Shown here: in pieces, positions 16,993 through 25,022 of the stretch | Numbering within the stretch: position 1 is the stretch's first letter | How the letters are laid out: each line of letters begins with the position of its first letter | Origin: Bradyrhizobium cajani | GTDB lineage: Bacteria; Pseudomonadota; Alphaproteobacteria; Rhizobiales; Xanthobacteraceae | DNA length: 64,000 nt | Direction: 5' to 3' | NCBI RefSeq assembly: GCF_009759665.1 | Contig: NZ_WQNE01000008.1 | Coordinates: forward strand, 149,123 to 213,122 | Program-made: the position numbers and the translations under genes | Notes under the pieces: generated by a model | What the model was told of the DNA's origin: nothing | Databases searched by the model: none | The model's input: the letters and a program-made list of their open reading frames with translations, nothing else

Positions 16993-18141
16993 TTGACCCC
17001 CGAGCTGCACAAGAAACTGACCGCGTGGCGCCAGCACCTTCATGCGCATCCGGAGCTGTCCCTCCGGGAGAAAGCCACCGCCGCCTTCGTGCAGGACAAG
17101 CTCGCCGAGCTCGGCATTCCCTTCGAGGCGGGCATCGGCGGCCACGGCGTCGTCGCGACGCTGACGCGCGGAGCCGCACAGGGCCGCGTCGGCCTGCGCG
17201 CCGACATGGATGCGCTGCCGATCACCGAGGATACGGGCCTTGCCTACGCCTCGAAAACTCCCGGCGTGATGCATGCCTGCGGCCATGACGGCCATACCGC
17301 TTCGCTGCTCGGCGCCGCCGCGCTGCTTGCCGCCGACACCAGTTGGAGCGGCACGGTGGACTTCATCTTCCAGCCGGCGGAGGAAGGCTTTGGCGGCTCG
17401 CGCGCGATGGTCGCGGCCGGGCTGTTCGAGCGCTTTCCGATGCAGCGCGTGTTCGGCTTCCACAACTGGCCGGGCCTTGCCGCCGGCACCATCGCGGTCC
17501 ATGACGGCGTCGTCATGGCCTCCGGCGGGCGCATCACCATCACCATCGAGGGCCACGCCGGGCACGCCGGCATGCCGCATTTGACGCGCGATCCCGTGAT
17601 GGCGGCCGGGCATCTGATCGTGGCGCTGCAATCGATCACCTCGCGCAACGTCGATCCGCTCGACACCGCCGTGCTCTCGCTGTGCACGATCGAAGGCGGC
17701 ACCGCGCCGAACCAGATCGCGGGGCGCGTCACGATCCGCGGCACGCTGCGCTATCATCGCGACGCGGTGAAGGGCACCCTCCTCGACGGGATCGAGCGCA
17801 CCTGCGCCGGGATTGCGACCAGCTTCGGCGTCAAGGTCACGCCCGAGATCGTCATGGGTGTCGGCGTGGTGATCAACACCCCGGTAGAAGCGGGCCTCGC
17901 CCGCTTCGCCGCGGAAAAGGTGCAGGCCGAGGTGCGGCGCGACCTCGCGCCCAGCATGGCCGGCGAGGATTTTGCGTTCTATCTCCAGCAGCGGCCCGGC
18001 GCCTTCGTCTGGATCGGCAATGGGCCTTTACGCGACGGCGCCGAGCTGCACGGCCCGCGCTACGATTTCAACGACGCGATCCTGCCGGTGGCATCGCGCT
18101 GGATGGCGGAGGTCGCCAAAGCGGCGCTGGCGTCGAACTAG
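16993..18141 (+). CDS. M20-family amidohydrolase (hippurate hydrolase/N-acyl-amino-acid type)
   Basis: Cytoplasmic 382-residue aminoacylase-like enzyme. The metal-site signatures are RADMDALP, MHACGHDGHTA (the paired His ligands), FQPAEEGFGGSRAM (catalytic Glu) and the C-terminal SMAGEDFAFYLQQRPGAFVW, with a lid domain near residues 180-295. The start is a TTG at 16993, since no ATG lies close to the conserved LHKKLTAWRQHLHAHPELS; the ribosome-binding site is weak. It probably removes an acyl or benzoyl group from an amino acid. Confidence 0.9.
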   Translation: MTPELHKKLTAWRQHLHAHPELSLREKATAAFVQDKLAELGIPFEAGIGGHGVVATLTRGAAQGRVGLRADMDALPITEDTGLAYASKTPGVMHACGHDGHTASLLGAAALLAADTSWSGTVDFIFQPAEEGFGGSRAMVAAGLFERFPMQRVFGFHNWPGLAAGTIAVHDGVVMASGGRITITIEGHAGHAGMPHLTRDPVMAAGHLIVALQSITSRNVDPLDTAVLSLCTIEGGTAPNQIAGRVTIRGTLRYHRDAVKGTLLDGIERTCAGIATSFGVKVTPEIVMGVGVVINTPVEAGLARFAAEKVQAEVRRDLAPSMAGEDFAFYLQQRPGAFVWIGNGPLRDGAELHGPRYDFNDAILPVASRWMAEVAKAALASN

Positions 18142-18154
18142 GCGCGGGGCCCGC

Positions 18155-18370
18155 TCAGGAGATCTCGCGCGGCAGCTTCCAGTCCGGCCGCGGCGCGGAA
18201 GTCTCCTCGACCTGCTCGACGTGATACCCGGCCGGGAGAAGCCGTCCGCCTTCCTCGTCCGCGACGGGGACGTCGGTCACCAGTCCCTCGATCAAGGCGG
18301 CTTCCCACACCTCCTTCTCGGTGGCAAAGGGATCGCCGATCTGCTTGTTGCCTTCGAACAGCGCGTACAT
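18155..18370 (-). CDS. Small conserved hypothetical protein (71 aa)
   Basis: Acidic 71-residue protein (MYALFEGNKQIGDPFATEKE, then a region rich in Glu/Val, ending PRPDWKLPREIS) with no membrane segment or signal peptide. AGGA lies about 9 nt upstream of the ATG and codon use is normal for the window. It is convergent with the amidohydrolase and divergent from the DUF72 gene. Function unknown. Confidence 0.65.
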   Translation of the reverse strand: MYALFEGNKQIGDPFATEKEVWEAALIEGLVTDVPVADEEGGRLLPAGYHVEQVEETSAPRPDWKLPREIS

Positions 18371-18460
18371 CGGTTCGGTCCTGGTTGATCAAGCTCACGA
18401 GCAACGTATCGGCCGCCCGGACGTTCCCTCCGGCAAATCGCAGCGGATGGCACGTGAACA

Positions 18461-19183
18461 ATGGCGCGCGTTCTGATCGGAACTTCCGGCTGGCACTACG
18501 CCTCCTGGCGAGGCCCGTTCTTTCCGGAGGGCGTGACGCTGAAGCAGCAGCTGAGCTACTACGCCGGCCGGTTCGAGACGACGGAGCTGAACGGCGTGTT
18601 CTACCGCACGCCGACGCCGGAAGCGGTGCAAGGGTGGCGGGAGCAGACTGGCCGCGATTTCGTCTTCGCCTGGAAGGCGTCGAAATTCATCACGCACTGG
18701 AAGCGCCTGTCGGGCCGCTCCGTCAACAGTCTCGAACTGCTGGAGGATCGCATCTCGCTGCTGCGCGGCAAGGCCGGTCCGATCCTGTTCCAGCTCCCGC
18801 CGCAATTCGAGGCCGACGCGGACCGCCTCGCCGCCTTCTTCAAGCTGTTGTCGCGGAAACGGCGTTACAGCTTCGAATTCCGGCATCCGAGCTGGTATCA
18901 GCCGCGCATTCTCAGAATGCTGGCCGACGAGAACATCTCGCTGTGCCTGTCCGACCATCACAATGCGCCGGCGCCGTGGAAGCGCACGGCGGATTTCGTC
19001 TATGTGCGCGCACACGGGCCGAGCGGGCGCTATCACGGGCACTATGCGAAAGCCACGCTCGCGCAATGGGCGCGGCGCATCAAGTCGTGGAAGCGGCAGG
19101 GCTGCGACGTCTACGTCTATTTCGACAACGACCAGAAGAGCGCGGCGCCGGCCGATGCACAGGCGTTGAAGCAATTGCTGTGA
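18461..19183 (+). CDS. DUF72 (YecE-like) protein
   Basis: TIM-barrel-like protein of 240 residues with DUF72 hallmarks: IGTSGWHYASWRGPFFP at the N-terminus, YYAGRFETTELNGVFYRTP, the F-x-W-K-A-S-K-F-I-T-H strand, FEFRHPSW and a late YVYFDNDQKSAAPADA. The family is widespread and its biochemical role is not settled. The ATG has a weak ribosome-binding site. Confidence 0.9.
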   Translation: MARVLIGTSGWHYASWRGPFFPEGVTLKQQLSYYAGRFETTELNGVFYRTPTPEAVQGWREQTGRDFVFAWKASKFITHWKRLSGRSVNSLELLEDRISLLRGKAGPILFQLPPQFEADADRLAAFFKLLSRKRRYSFEFRHPSWYQPRILRMLADENISLCLSDHHNAPAPWKRTADFVYVRAHGPSGRYHGHYAKATLAQWARRIKSWKRQGCDVYVYFDNDQKSAAPADAQALKQLL

Positions 19184-19238
19184 CGCAGGGCGGCGGCCGC
19201 GCCGCACCCGATTTCCACTGCGCGAACGTGACGCCTTC

Positions 19239-19418
19239 TCATGCCGCCGACCGGTCCGGGATGCCGCCTTGCAGCGTCTCGAGCAGGCGCTGCTCTCGTT
19301 CGATCCGGGTCCGGTAGAGCTGGCGCTCGCTCTCGGTCCTGGCACCGGCCAGCAGCAAGCGATAGTGCTCGATCACCTTCTCGCTGCCGCGGATGAGGAG
19401 GTCGCGGATGTCGCTCAT
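19239..19418 (-). CDS. Small helical protein (59 aa), second of a coupled pair
   Basis: Reading frame MSDIRDLLIRGSEKVIEHYR... to IPDRSAA, 59 residues, almost entirely amphipathic helix with many Arg/Glu. AGGAG precedes the ATG, which overlaps the stop of the upstream small gene (ATGA at 19415-19418). It resembles its neighbour in layout: a His/Tyr/Arg helix, then a second helix with an ER-x-E-x-L-LE-L pattern. Function unknown. Confidence 0.6.
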   Translation of the reverse strand: MSDIRDLLIRGSEKVIEHYRLLLAGARTESERQLYRTRIEREQRLLETLQGGIPDRSAA

Positions 19419-19639
19419 CGTTCCGCTCCTGTTGCGGCGGATGCTGATGGCGTTCTCGGGAGCGTGAGCGCGACGGGAAAGGCATCGGCGGCGAGAGCCT
19501 CGAGCGCCGCCTGCTCTTCGGCAAGGCGTCGTTCGATGAAATGGCGTTCGATGTCCGACAGCTTCGTCTTCAGCAGGCGCCTGTAACGGTGGAGGTTGCT
19601 TCTGTGCGCATGAATGCGGGCCAGATCCTGATCGAGCAT
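19415..19639 (-). CDS. Small helical protein (74 aa), first of a coupled pair
   Basis: Starts at ATG 19639 with AGGAG upstream; an upstream in-frame extension to 19711 lacks a better site. The protein has a helix with IHAHRSNLHRYRRLL, then KLSDIERHFIERRLAEEQAA, and a loose C-terminal tail. Small His/Arg-rich coiled proteins of this layout recur in Bradyrhizobium, but I know of no function. It is coupled to the 59-residue gene, and both point away from the heat-shock gene upstream, so the 19640-19846 gap may hold promoters for both directions. Confidence 0.62.
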   Translation of the reverse strand: MLDQDLARIHAHRSNLHRYRRLLKTKLSDIERHFIERRLAEEQAALEALAADAFPVALTLPRTPSASAATGAER

Positions 19640-19846
19640 CGTCGTCACTCCTGACGGTCTTTCACGGTCCTTATGATTTCGCGATATCGGAAGAGGCGTC
19701 TTCCGGCGCAAAAAATATTCGGCCTTCTTACGCTGTCAAGATGCTCCTTCGCCGCTCCCCGTGCCCTCCCCCTGGGTCCGGCCTCCCGGCCAAAATTTTT
19801 TTCGACCCCCTCTTGCAAGATCTTTCCGCCGCTCTAAGTCGTTTTT

Positions 19847-19975
19847 CGCCGCGAGAGCGGTGTGCCGGATGCCAGAATCGGGTCCGGCGCGGGCGCCGGG
19901 CTGGTCGTTTCGGACCCGTCTGAATCCCTGCCTTGCGCTCCTTCGTATCCATCTTGCTCTTTGGAGGACTTGGTT
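19847..19975 (+). ncRNA. ROSE-type RNA thermometer in the hsp20 leader
   Basis: The leader directly upstream of the small heat-shock gene has the ROSE layout. A 5' hairpin CCGC-GAGA-GCGG lies at 849-860 of this kilobase, followed by a GC-rich central hairpin (CCGGCG...CGCCGG), then the diagnostic 3' element TTGCTCTTTGGAGGA at 19954-19968. There the anti-SD U-U-G-C-U-C faces GGAGGA with U-A, G-G, C-G, U-A and C-G pairs and a UUUG loop, reproducing the characteristic G-G mismatch opposite the Shine-Dalgarno sequence. Known ROSE elements melt at heat-shock temperature and release translation. A weak promoter-like TTGCAA (19813) lies upstream. Confidence 0.85.
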
Positions 19976-20431
19976 ATGAGGACCACCTTTGACTTCGCGC
20001 CGCTGTGGCGCTCCACCATCGGCTTCGATCACCTGGCCGACCTCGTCGACAGCACGCTGCGCCAGGCGACCGAGGACAACTATCCCCCTTACAACATCGA
20101 GCGTTCCGGCGAAGACAATTACCGGATCACGCTGGCCGTGGCGGGCTTCGGCGTCAACGACATCACGGTGACCGCCGAACAGAACGCGCTCACCATCGAG
20201 GGCGGGAAGCCCGAAGGCGGCACGCGCGAATATCTCTACCAGGGTATCGCTGCACGCCCCTTCCGCCGCGTATTCAATCTCGCCGACTACGTCCAGGTGA
20301 AGCAAGCCGCCTTCCAGGACGGTCTGTTGGTCATCGATCTCGTGCGCGAGATTCCGGAAGCCATGAAGCCGCGCCGGATCCAGATCGCGAACGCTACGTC
20401 GCCGCAGATCGAGCAGAAGAAGGCGGCCTAG
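19976..20431 (+). CDS. Small heat-shock protein (Hsp20, class A type)
   Basis: ATP-independent chaperone of 151 residues. A short N-terminal arm (RTTFDFAPLWRSTIGFDHL) precedes an alpha-crystallin domain (YNIERSGEDNYRITLAVAGF through AAFQDGLLVIDLVREIPE), with the conserved GxL-type motif as DGLLVIDL and a basic C-terminal extension. FDFAPLWRSTIGFD and ARPFRRVFNLADYV are typical of rhizobial class A Hsps. The start at 19976 follows the GGAGGA of the ROSE element; the frame is open upstream but the leader is non-coding. A 13-bp hairpin follows the gene. Confidence 0.95.
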   Translation: MRTTFDFAPLWRSTIGFDHLADLVDSTLRQATEDNYPPYNIERSGEDNYRITLAVAGFGVNDITVTAEQNALTIEGGKPEGGTREYLYQGIAARPFRRVFNLADYVQVKQAAFQDGLLVIDLVREIPEAMKPRRIQIANATSPQIEQKKAA

Positions 20432-20459
20432 GCGAACGCACCCTGCCCGCGAGCAGTGT

Positions 20460-20489
20460 GGCGGACGGCGACCGGTGTCGCCGTCCGCC
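20460..20489 (+). terminator. Perfect 13-bp hairpin after hsp20
   Basis: Arms at 20460-20472 and 20477-20489 pair perfectly around a CGGT loop (GGCGGACGGCGAC/GTCGCCGTCCGCC). There is no T-tract, so it may stabilise the hsp20 mRNA 3' end or work with Rho rather than act as an intrinsic terminator. It lies between hsp20 and the next gene on the same strand. Confidence 0.6.
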
Positions 20490-20534
20490 GATCGAGAACC
20501 ATCCCTTCGAAAGGAGTGTAGAGGGAGACGACCG

Positions 20535-21029
20535 ATGACCAACGCCAATACGAGCGCCGGCGGCCCCGACCCGCTGTTTCATCCCGCCGCACACTATCCA
20601 TCCCCGAACGCCGTCCTCGCCGACCGCGATCTCTCGACAGCGGAGAAGCGGATCATCCTGTCGTCGTGGGCTTCGGACATGTTCGCAGTCGAATCCCATC
20701 CCGCGCTGCGCGACATTCCCGGCATGGATCACCCCATCCGGCTCGCGGACATCCTCGCCGCGATGCGCAAACTGGATGATGACGACGACCCGCCGCCCCG
20801 CGGCGGCGTGCCGATGCGGCTACGCCATGCCGCACCTGAAACGGAAAGCGACGATGAGGACCGGCCGTCTGGCCAGCGCAATGCAATCGATCGCGGCGCG
20901 CAGCGCCGGTTCGCACGATACCGGCGCGCTCTCGCCCCGCACGATCGACGGCGGCTGCGCGCCGAGCCCGATCGGCGGACCTGTCGTGATCCGCTTGGAT
21001 CGCGGTGCGACGTCATGGCGGCGCGGTAA
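20535..21029 (+). CDS. Conserved hypothetical protein downstream of hsp20, possible frame change
   Basis: A frame of 164 residues starts at ATG 20535 with GGGAGA upstream. The first 95 residues look genuine: NAVLADRDLSTAEKRIILSS, WASDMFAVESHPALRDIPG, then a short helix and an Asp-rich run DDDDDPPPRGG. This type of small protein is common near hsp20 genes in Bradyrhizobium (from memory). After about 20815 the codons of this frame lose their G/C-ending preference and encode an Arg-rich tail, while the +1 frame (through MPHLKRKATMRTGRLASAMQ) has strongly coding-like third positions. A single-base frameshift near 20800, or a second overlapping gene from about 20830, is possible. Function unknown. 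Confidence 0.55.
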   Translation: MTNANTSAGGPDPLFHPAAHYPSPNAVLADRDLSTAEKRIILSSWASDMFAVESHPALRDIPGMDHPIRLADILAAMRKLDDDDDPPPRGGVPMRLRHAAPETESDDEDRPSGQRNAIDRGAQRRFARYRRALAPHDRRRLRAEPDRRTCRDPLGSRCDVMAAR

Positions 21030-21087
21030 AGGGCGGCATCGTCGACGGGATCGAACGGACGCTGAGACCGCGCTCGCGCGGTCTCCC

Positions 21088-21714
21088 TCAACTTCCGATC
21101 ACGCCGACCAGACGAGGGCGGCGGTTTGCCAGCGGGTTCTCGGCCGCCAGGGCGCGCAGCCATGCGCGGAAGCTGACGACCTCGGGACAATCGGCGGTGC
21201 CTTCAGGCGCAATCAGCCAATCGCCCAGGCCTGATCCCTCGGTGATCCGGTCGCAGCGATAGCCCGGATGGTGGCCGAGACCGCGGGCTATCAGCAGGTC
21301 GACCTTGCCCTCGACCAGCTCGTGCAGACCGGCGGGCTGCAGCACCCGCAGACCGATCTCAGCATGCGCGCTGCGAAACTCCGCCAATTCGAGGCGGCGC
21401 AGGTCGAAGCTGCCATGGACCCCCACCTGCAGCAGCACCGCACCTGCCGGCTTCAATTCCGAGGTCGCCTCGGCAATGCGACGAAAACCATCGGATATCC
21501 CGGGCAGATAGGCCTGCCCGGCCGCGGTCAGGATGAGCTGCTTATGCAGCCGCTCGAACAGGCGTACGCCGAGGCGCGCCTCCAGCGCTTTCACCTGCTG
21601 CCCCACGGCGGCGGGTGTCACGTGCAGCTCGTGCGCGGCCAGCTTGAAGCTGAGATGCCGCGCAGCGGCTTCGAATGCGCGGAGCGCGTTGAGTGGTGGA
21701 AGGGTGTAGGTCAT
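21088..21714 (-). CDS. LysR-family regulator with shortened effector domain
   Basis: GcvA-type LysR protein of 208 residues, against the usual 290-310. The winged helix-turn-helix is intact (LPPLNALRAFEAAARHLSFK; ELHVTPAAVGQQVKALEARL). The effector domain starts normally (LLQVGVHGSFDLRRLELAEF to VDLLIARGLGHHPGYRCDRI) but jumps within a few residues to the C-terminal strand GDWLIAPEGTADCPEVVSFR, so roughly 90 residues of the second lobe are absent without a frame break. It may have lost ligand sensing. The start at 21714 fits the family N-terminus. It is divergent from the ATC-hydrolase-family gene, its probable target. Confidence 0.82.
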   Translation of the reverse strand: MTYTLPPLNALRAFEAAARHLSFKLAAHELHVTPAAVGQQVKALEARLGVRLFERLHKQLILTAAGQAYLPGISDGFRRIAEATSELKPAGAVLLQVGVHGSFDLRRLELAEFRSAHAEIGLRVLQPAGLHELVEGKVDLLIARGLGHHPGYRCDRITEGSGLGDWLIAPEGTADCPEVVSFRAWLRALAAENPLANRRPRLVGVIGS

Positions 21715-21853
21715 CGCGCCGCAGTTTGACACCGACCGGCCGCGGCCTTGCAATAGATTTTCTACGGCTTGAGCGAAGGAACCATGCTTTGCGCCGAGCC
21801 GGTGTCCCCGGTTACGGTCGGGTTGCAGCATCCGCAGAACTCATGGGTGTCCA

Positions 21854-22558
21854 ATGCCTGAGACCGTCCATCCGTTTTACGAGTCGCATCGCGGTGCAAT
21901 GGAGGCCGCCATGCGCCATCGCCTCGACCTTGCCGAAGCGATGTTGTGCGAGCGCGCGCAGCTATCCGATATCGATCGCATCCGGCAGGAGGTGATGGAC
22001 GAATTCGAAATCGTGCTCGCCCAGGTGCCCTATGTCGGCGGCGCGGCCAGCCGCATGAGCGATTTCTTCATGCGTCTCATGGGCTTCATGGCCATCAGCC
22101 GCGTGCTCCGACGACACGGCGTGCCGCTGGCCGTGATCGGCGACATCGAGCGGGAAACCTACAAGGCGCAATTGCTCACCCTGCCCGAAGCGGAACGCCT
22201 CGCCTCGGGGCGCCAATTCATGTCGTCAGAGAATCAGGCCTTGCTGCGCGAGCAGGCGGCAAAGAGTGTTACAAAGAAACATCAAGAGGAGTTCCCGGGT
22301 GATTTCGTCTACGACTTCGTCGAGCCGGGCCCGGGCGACAGCTTCGAATTCGGCATCAACTACAAGGCCTGCGGCTTCTGCAAATTCGCGGCGCGCCATG
22401 GAGACAAGGAGATCCTGCCGAATATCTGCGGGCTCGACTTCGATGCCTATGCGACGCGAGGCATCCGCCTGGAAAGGACTCAAACGCTGGCCGGCGGCGC
22501 GAGCCACTGCAATTTCCGCTTCTCGCCGCTGCCGCCGGACCAGGACGCGTCCTCGTGA
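21854..22558 (+). CDS. L-2-amino-thiazoline-4-carboxylic acid hydrolase family protein
   Basis: Soluble 234-residue protein of the ATC hydrolase family. Recognisable elements are the N-terminal helices (HPFYESHRGAMEAAM), a Met/Phe-rich hydrophobic stretch (MSDFFMRLMGFMAISRVLRR), DFVYDFVEPGPGDSFEFGIN and the Cys cluster YKACGFCKFAARHG followed by LPNICGLDFDAYATRGIRLER. Family members open the thiazoline ring on the way to L-cysteine in some bacteria, but most are uncharacterised. The ATG at 21854 overlaps no other gene and lies 139 nt from the divergent LysR start. A small CCCC-TTC-GGGG hairpin follows the stop. Confidence 0.85.
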   Translation: MPETVHPFYESHRGAMEAAMRHRLDLAEAMLCERAQLSDIDRIRQEVMDEFEIVLAQVPYVGGAASRMSDFFMRLMGFMAISRVLRRHGVPLAVIGDIERETYKAQLLTLPEAERLASGRQFMSSENQALLREQAAKSVTKKHQEEFPGDFVYDFVEPGPGDSFEFGINYKACGFCKFAARHGDKEILPNICGLDFDAYATRGIRLERTQTLAGGASHCNFRFSPLPPDQDASS

Positions 22559-22745
22559 AAGCAACGAGACCCCTTCGGGGCTCACATCTGTCCAGCCCCG
22601 AACAGCGGCGCGAGAGCGGACATTCCCAAATCGCCGCTGCGGGCTAAGACTTCAGGCCTGACCAAGGCCGATTTTTTCGCCCTGAAATACAAGGAGTGGT
22701 AACCAGAGGTCGGAGCAGGTGATCAGCTGGGCAGCGCGGGGCACC

Positions 22746-24353
22746 ATGCAGAGGACAGACGACGACCACCTCGATCGAGAACTGGCGCGAGACTTTCCGC
22801 TCGGAATGGCAGCCATTCCAGCCTCGGCAGCACAACGGCGAACCGCAATTGGGGTTGTGATCGTCCTGGGAGCCATAGCGGCCGCCATCGCGCCGTTCGC
22901 CGATATCCCGCTCCCCAAGATAGACGCGTTTGTCCCGGTACTTCAGACCGTCCTTGCTGTTGCTGACCTCATGACGGCCCTGCTGCTGTTCGCGCAGTAC
23001 CCGGTCTTGCAGCAACGGGCCCTGCTGGCCGCGGCAAGCGCATACCTTTGCAGCGCATCGTTCGCGTTTCTGCAGACGCTGAGTTTCCCGGGCTCATATG
23101 CTCCTGCAGGCTTGATGGGCGACGGGTTCAACACTCCGGCCTGGTTCTTCGTGTTGTGGCACGCGACATTTCCGCTGGGAATCATCGCCTACACCCTTCT
23201 GAAGGATGGAGGCCAACCCGCCATTCAACCAGGCAGATCTTCCGCAACGACGATCGGTCTCACGGTACTCTGCGTATCAGGCGCGGTCGCCGTCCTGGCC
23301 TGGTTCGTCACCACCAGGGCCGAAATGCTGCCGGCGTTCTATGCCGGCAGCTTCATCCGGCAAACCAATCTTGGAAACCAGGTCAATGTCGCCCTTTTGC
23401 TCTGGTACGCCACTGCGCTTGTCGTGCTGCTCGCGCGAGCCCGCACGATTCTGGACATCTGGCTCCTTGTAATCCTGATCGCCTGGATGCCGAACTTCCT
23501 GGTGGCTGCACTCGCAAGCTCCGTCAGATTTTCGCTCGGCTGGTACGCGGCGCGCGGCTTTGCCCTTGTCGCCAGTTTCATTCTCCTCAGCATTCTGCTG
23601 ACAGAGATGATCGTCTTGTATTCCCGTCTTGCCAACGCGTTCTCTCTCTTGCGGCGCGAACGCGCCAACCGGCTCATGAGCATCGATGCCGCGACCGGCG
23701 CAATCGCGCATGAGATACGGGGGCCGCTTGGCGCAATTGCGCTCAATGCCAACACCGCCCTCGCGCAACTTCGCTCCAAGCCACCCGCGCTGCAGGAATT
23801 GGCCGCGATCATGAAAGACATCGAGAGCGATGCGATGCGGGCAAACGACGTGCTTTCCGGCGTCCGCGCCCTGTTCAAGGCCAGAACGGCCAATCCAACA
23901 CCGGCAACGGTACAGCAGATTGCCTTGCATGCACTGGCCCTCTCTGCCCCGGACTTGCTGCGCAGCCAGGTCTCGGTAACGACCGATTTCGCGGACGATC
24001 AGGTTCCGGTGCACACCGACCCCGTACAATTGCAGCAAGTGCTTTTGAACCTGATCAGAAACGCCTTGGAAGCGATGGCATCGATCCCGCCTGACGCGCG
24101 CCGACTGATGCTCTCGACGAAAGTCACCAACGATTCGACCGTCCTGCTTTCAATTCACGACACAGGCGGCGGCATTCCCGATGAAGAACGTAACCGCATC
24201 TTCGACGCGTTCTTCACGACCAAGCGCTCGGGGATGGGATTGGGGCTCGCGATCAGTCGAGCAATCGTGGAGAGCCACGGCGGGACACTGCGTCTCGCGG
24301 ACTCAGGTCCGCAGGGATCAATTTTTGAACTGGCTTTGCAGCGCGCTGACTAG
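22746..24353 (+). CDS. Orphan sensor histidine kinase with MASE4 membrane sensor
   Basis: Membrane histidine kinase of about 535 residues. Residues 25-300 form a multi-helix sensor of the MASE4 type (FADIPLPKIDAFVPVLQTVL; DLMTALLLFAQY; LQTLSFPGSYAPAGL). The phospho-acceptor is His322 in AIAHEIRGPLGA. The ATPase domain has the N box LNLIRNALEAM, G1 DTGGGIPDEE, F box FDAFFTTK and G2 GMGLGLAI. ATG 22746 is used; a GTG at 22719 preceded by GGAG would add nine residues. No response regulator gene is adjacent, so its partner is elsewhere. Confidence 0.9.
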   Translation: MQRTDDDHLDRELARDFPLGMAAIPASAAQRRTAIGVVIVLGAIAAAIAPFADIPLPKIDAFVPVLQTVLAVADLMTALLLFAQYPVLQQRALLAAASAYLCSASFAFLQTLSFPGSYAPAGLMGDGFNTPAWFFVLWHATFPLGIIAYTLLKDGGQPAIQPGRSSATTIGLTVLCVSGAVAVLAWFVTTRAEMLPAFYAGSFIRQTNLGNQVNVALLLWYATALVVLLARARTILDIWLLVILIAWMPNFLVAALASSVRFSLGWYAARGFALVASFILLSILLTEMIVLYSRLANAFSLLRRERANRLMSIDAATGAIAHEIRGPLGAIALNANTALAQLRSKPPALQELAAIMKDIESDAMRANDVLSGVRALFKARTANPTPATVQQIALHALALSAPDLLRSQVSVTTDFADDQVPVHTDPVQLQQVLLNLIRNALEAMASIPPDARRLMLSTKVTNDSTVLLSIHDTGGGIPDEERNRIFDAFFTTKRSGMGLGLAISRAIVESHGGTLRLADSGPQGSIFELALQRAD

Positions 24354-24398
24354 GCCGTGTACCTATAAACCTGGCGGCGTCATGTGACCGGTGACTAC

Positions 24399-24468
24399 GT
24401 CCGCTTTGCTCCTATAGCGACCAAATTCGTGCGGCAGCGCAGTATGTCGCGATGGGCCACAAGCGGAC
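24399..24468. repeat. Imperfect inverted repeat GTCCGCTT...AAGCGGAC
   Basis: Arms at 24399-24406 and 24461-24468 flank about 54 nt in the gap after the kinase gene. The segment looks like a dispersed intergenic repeat rather than a gene. The remainder of the 24354-24563 gap shows nothing recognisable. Confidence 0.4.
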
Positions 24469-24563
24469 ATTCTATCTCGCAGCGTCAGCTGAAATTTCAG
24501 GATGTGTGCTCGTCTATGCGCCTAGTCGACCGTCTCGGGCCCAGCGGCCCGCAATGACCCTGA

Positions 24564-25022
24564 CTATTCGTCCTTGGTGCTGTAGTAACCGACACCACAA
24601 GTGAGCTTCCCTACCTTGGTGAAGTAGTCTTCTTTGTACACTTCTTTACTGGCGTTGGGCTTGGGCAGATAGTAGCCGATAACCTTAATCCGCTCCCAGC
24701 GCGCTTCGTTCAGCAGCTGGAGGCCAAACTCCTTGCCGGTCTTGTCCTTCAGCGCCGCAAGATCGCGGCCGATCAAGTCCGGCAGGCCGTGGGCGAGGAT
24801 TTTGCCGTTCGCGTCCGCACAATAGACGTAGAGGTCGCCGCGCCTGAACGCGGGATGGCCCCTATTGAACATCTCGAGCGCTGTCGCCTCATCCCCTTTC
24901 AAGGCCAAGACCGCAAGCTCAAGCATGTCTCGTGCTTCCAACGGTTCAGCCGCGATACCAGGTCCAATGCCCGCAATCAGTGACATCGCTGCTAACGCGA
25001 AACGAGGGGCCGACGCTTTCAT
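24564..25022 (-). CDS. Exported single-Cache domain protein
   Basis: Protein of 152 residues with a Sec signal peptide (residues 1-24, ending GPGIAAE). The rest is one Cache-type sensor fold: a long helix (ARDMLELAVLALKGDEATAL), then GDLYVYCADANGKILAHGLP and DLIGRDLAALKDKTGKEFG, and a final strand (KVGKLTCGVGYY). Free-standing periplasmic Cache proteins bind small ligands and may hand them to receptors. GGGAGGGAT precedes the ATG at 25022; an upstream extension to 25175 has no support. The kinase 210 nt away is convergent, so partnership is speculative. Confidence 0.82.
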   Translation of the reverse strand: MKASAPRFALAAMSLIAGIGPGIAAEPLEARDMLELAVLALKGDEATALEMFNRGHPAFRRGDLYVYCADANGKILAHGLPDLIGRDLAALKDKTGKEFGLQLLNEARWERIKVIGYYLPKPNASKEVYKEDYFTKVGKLTCGVGYYSTKDE

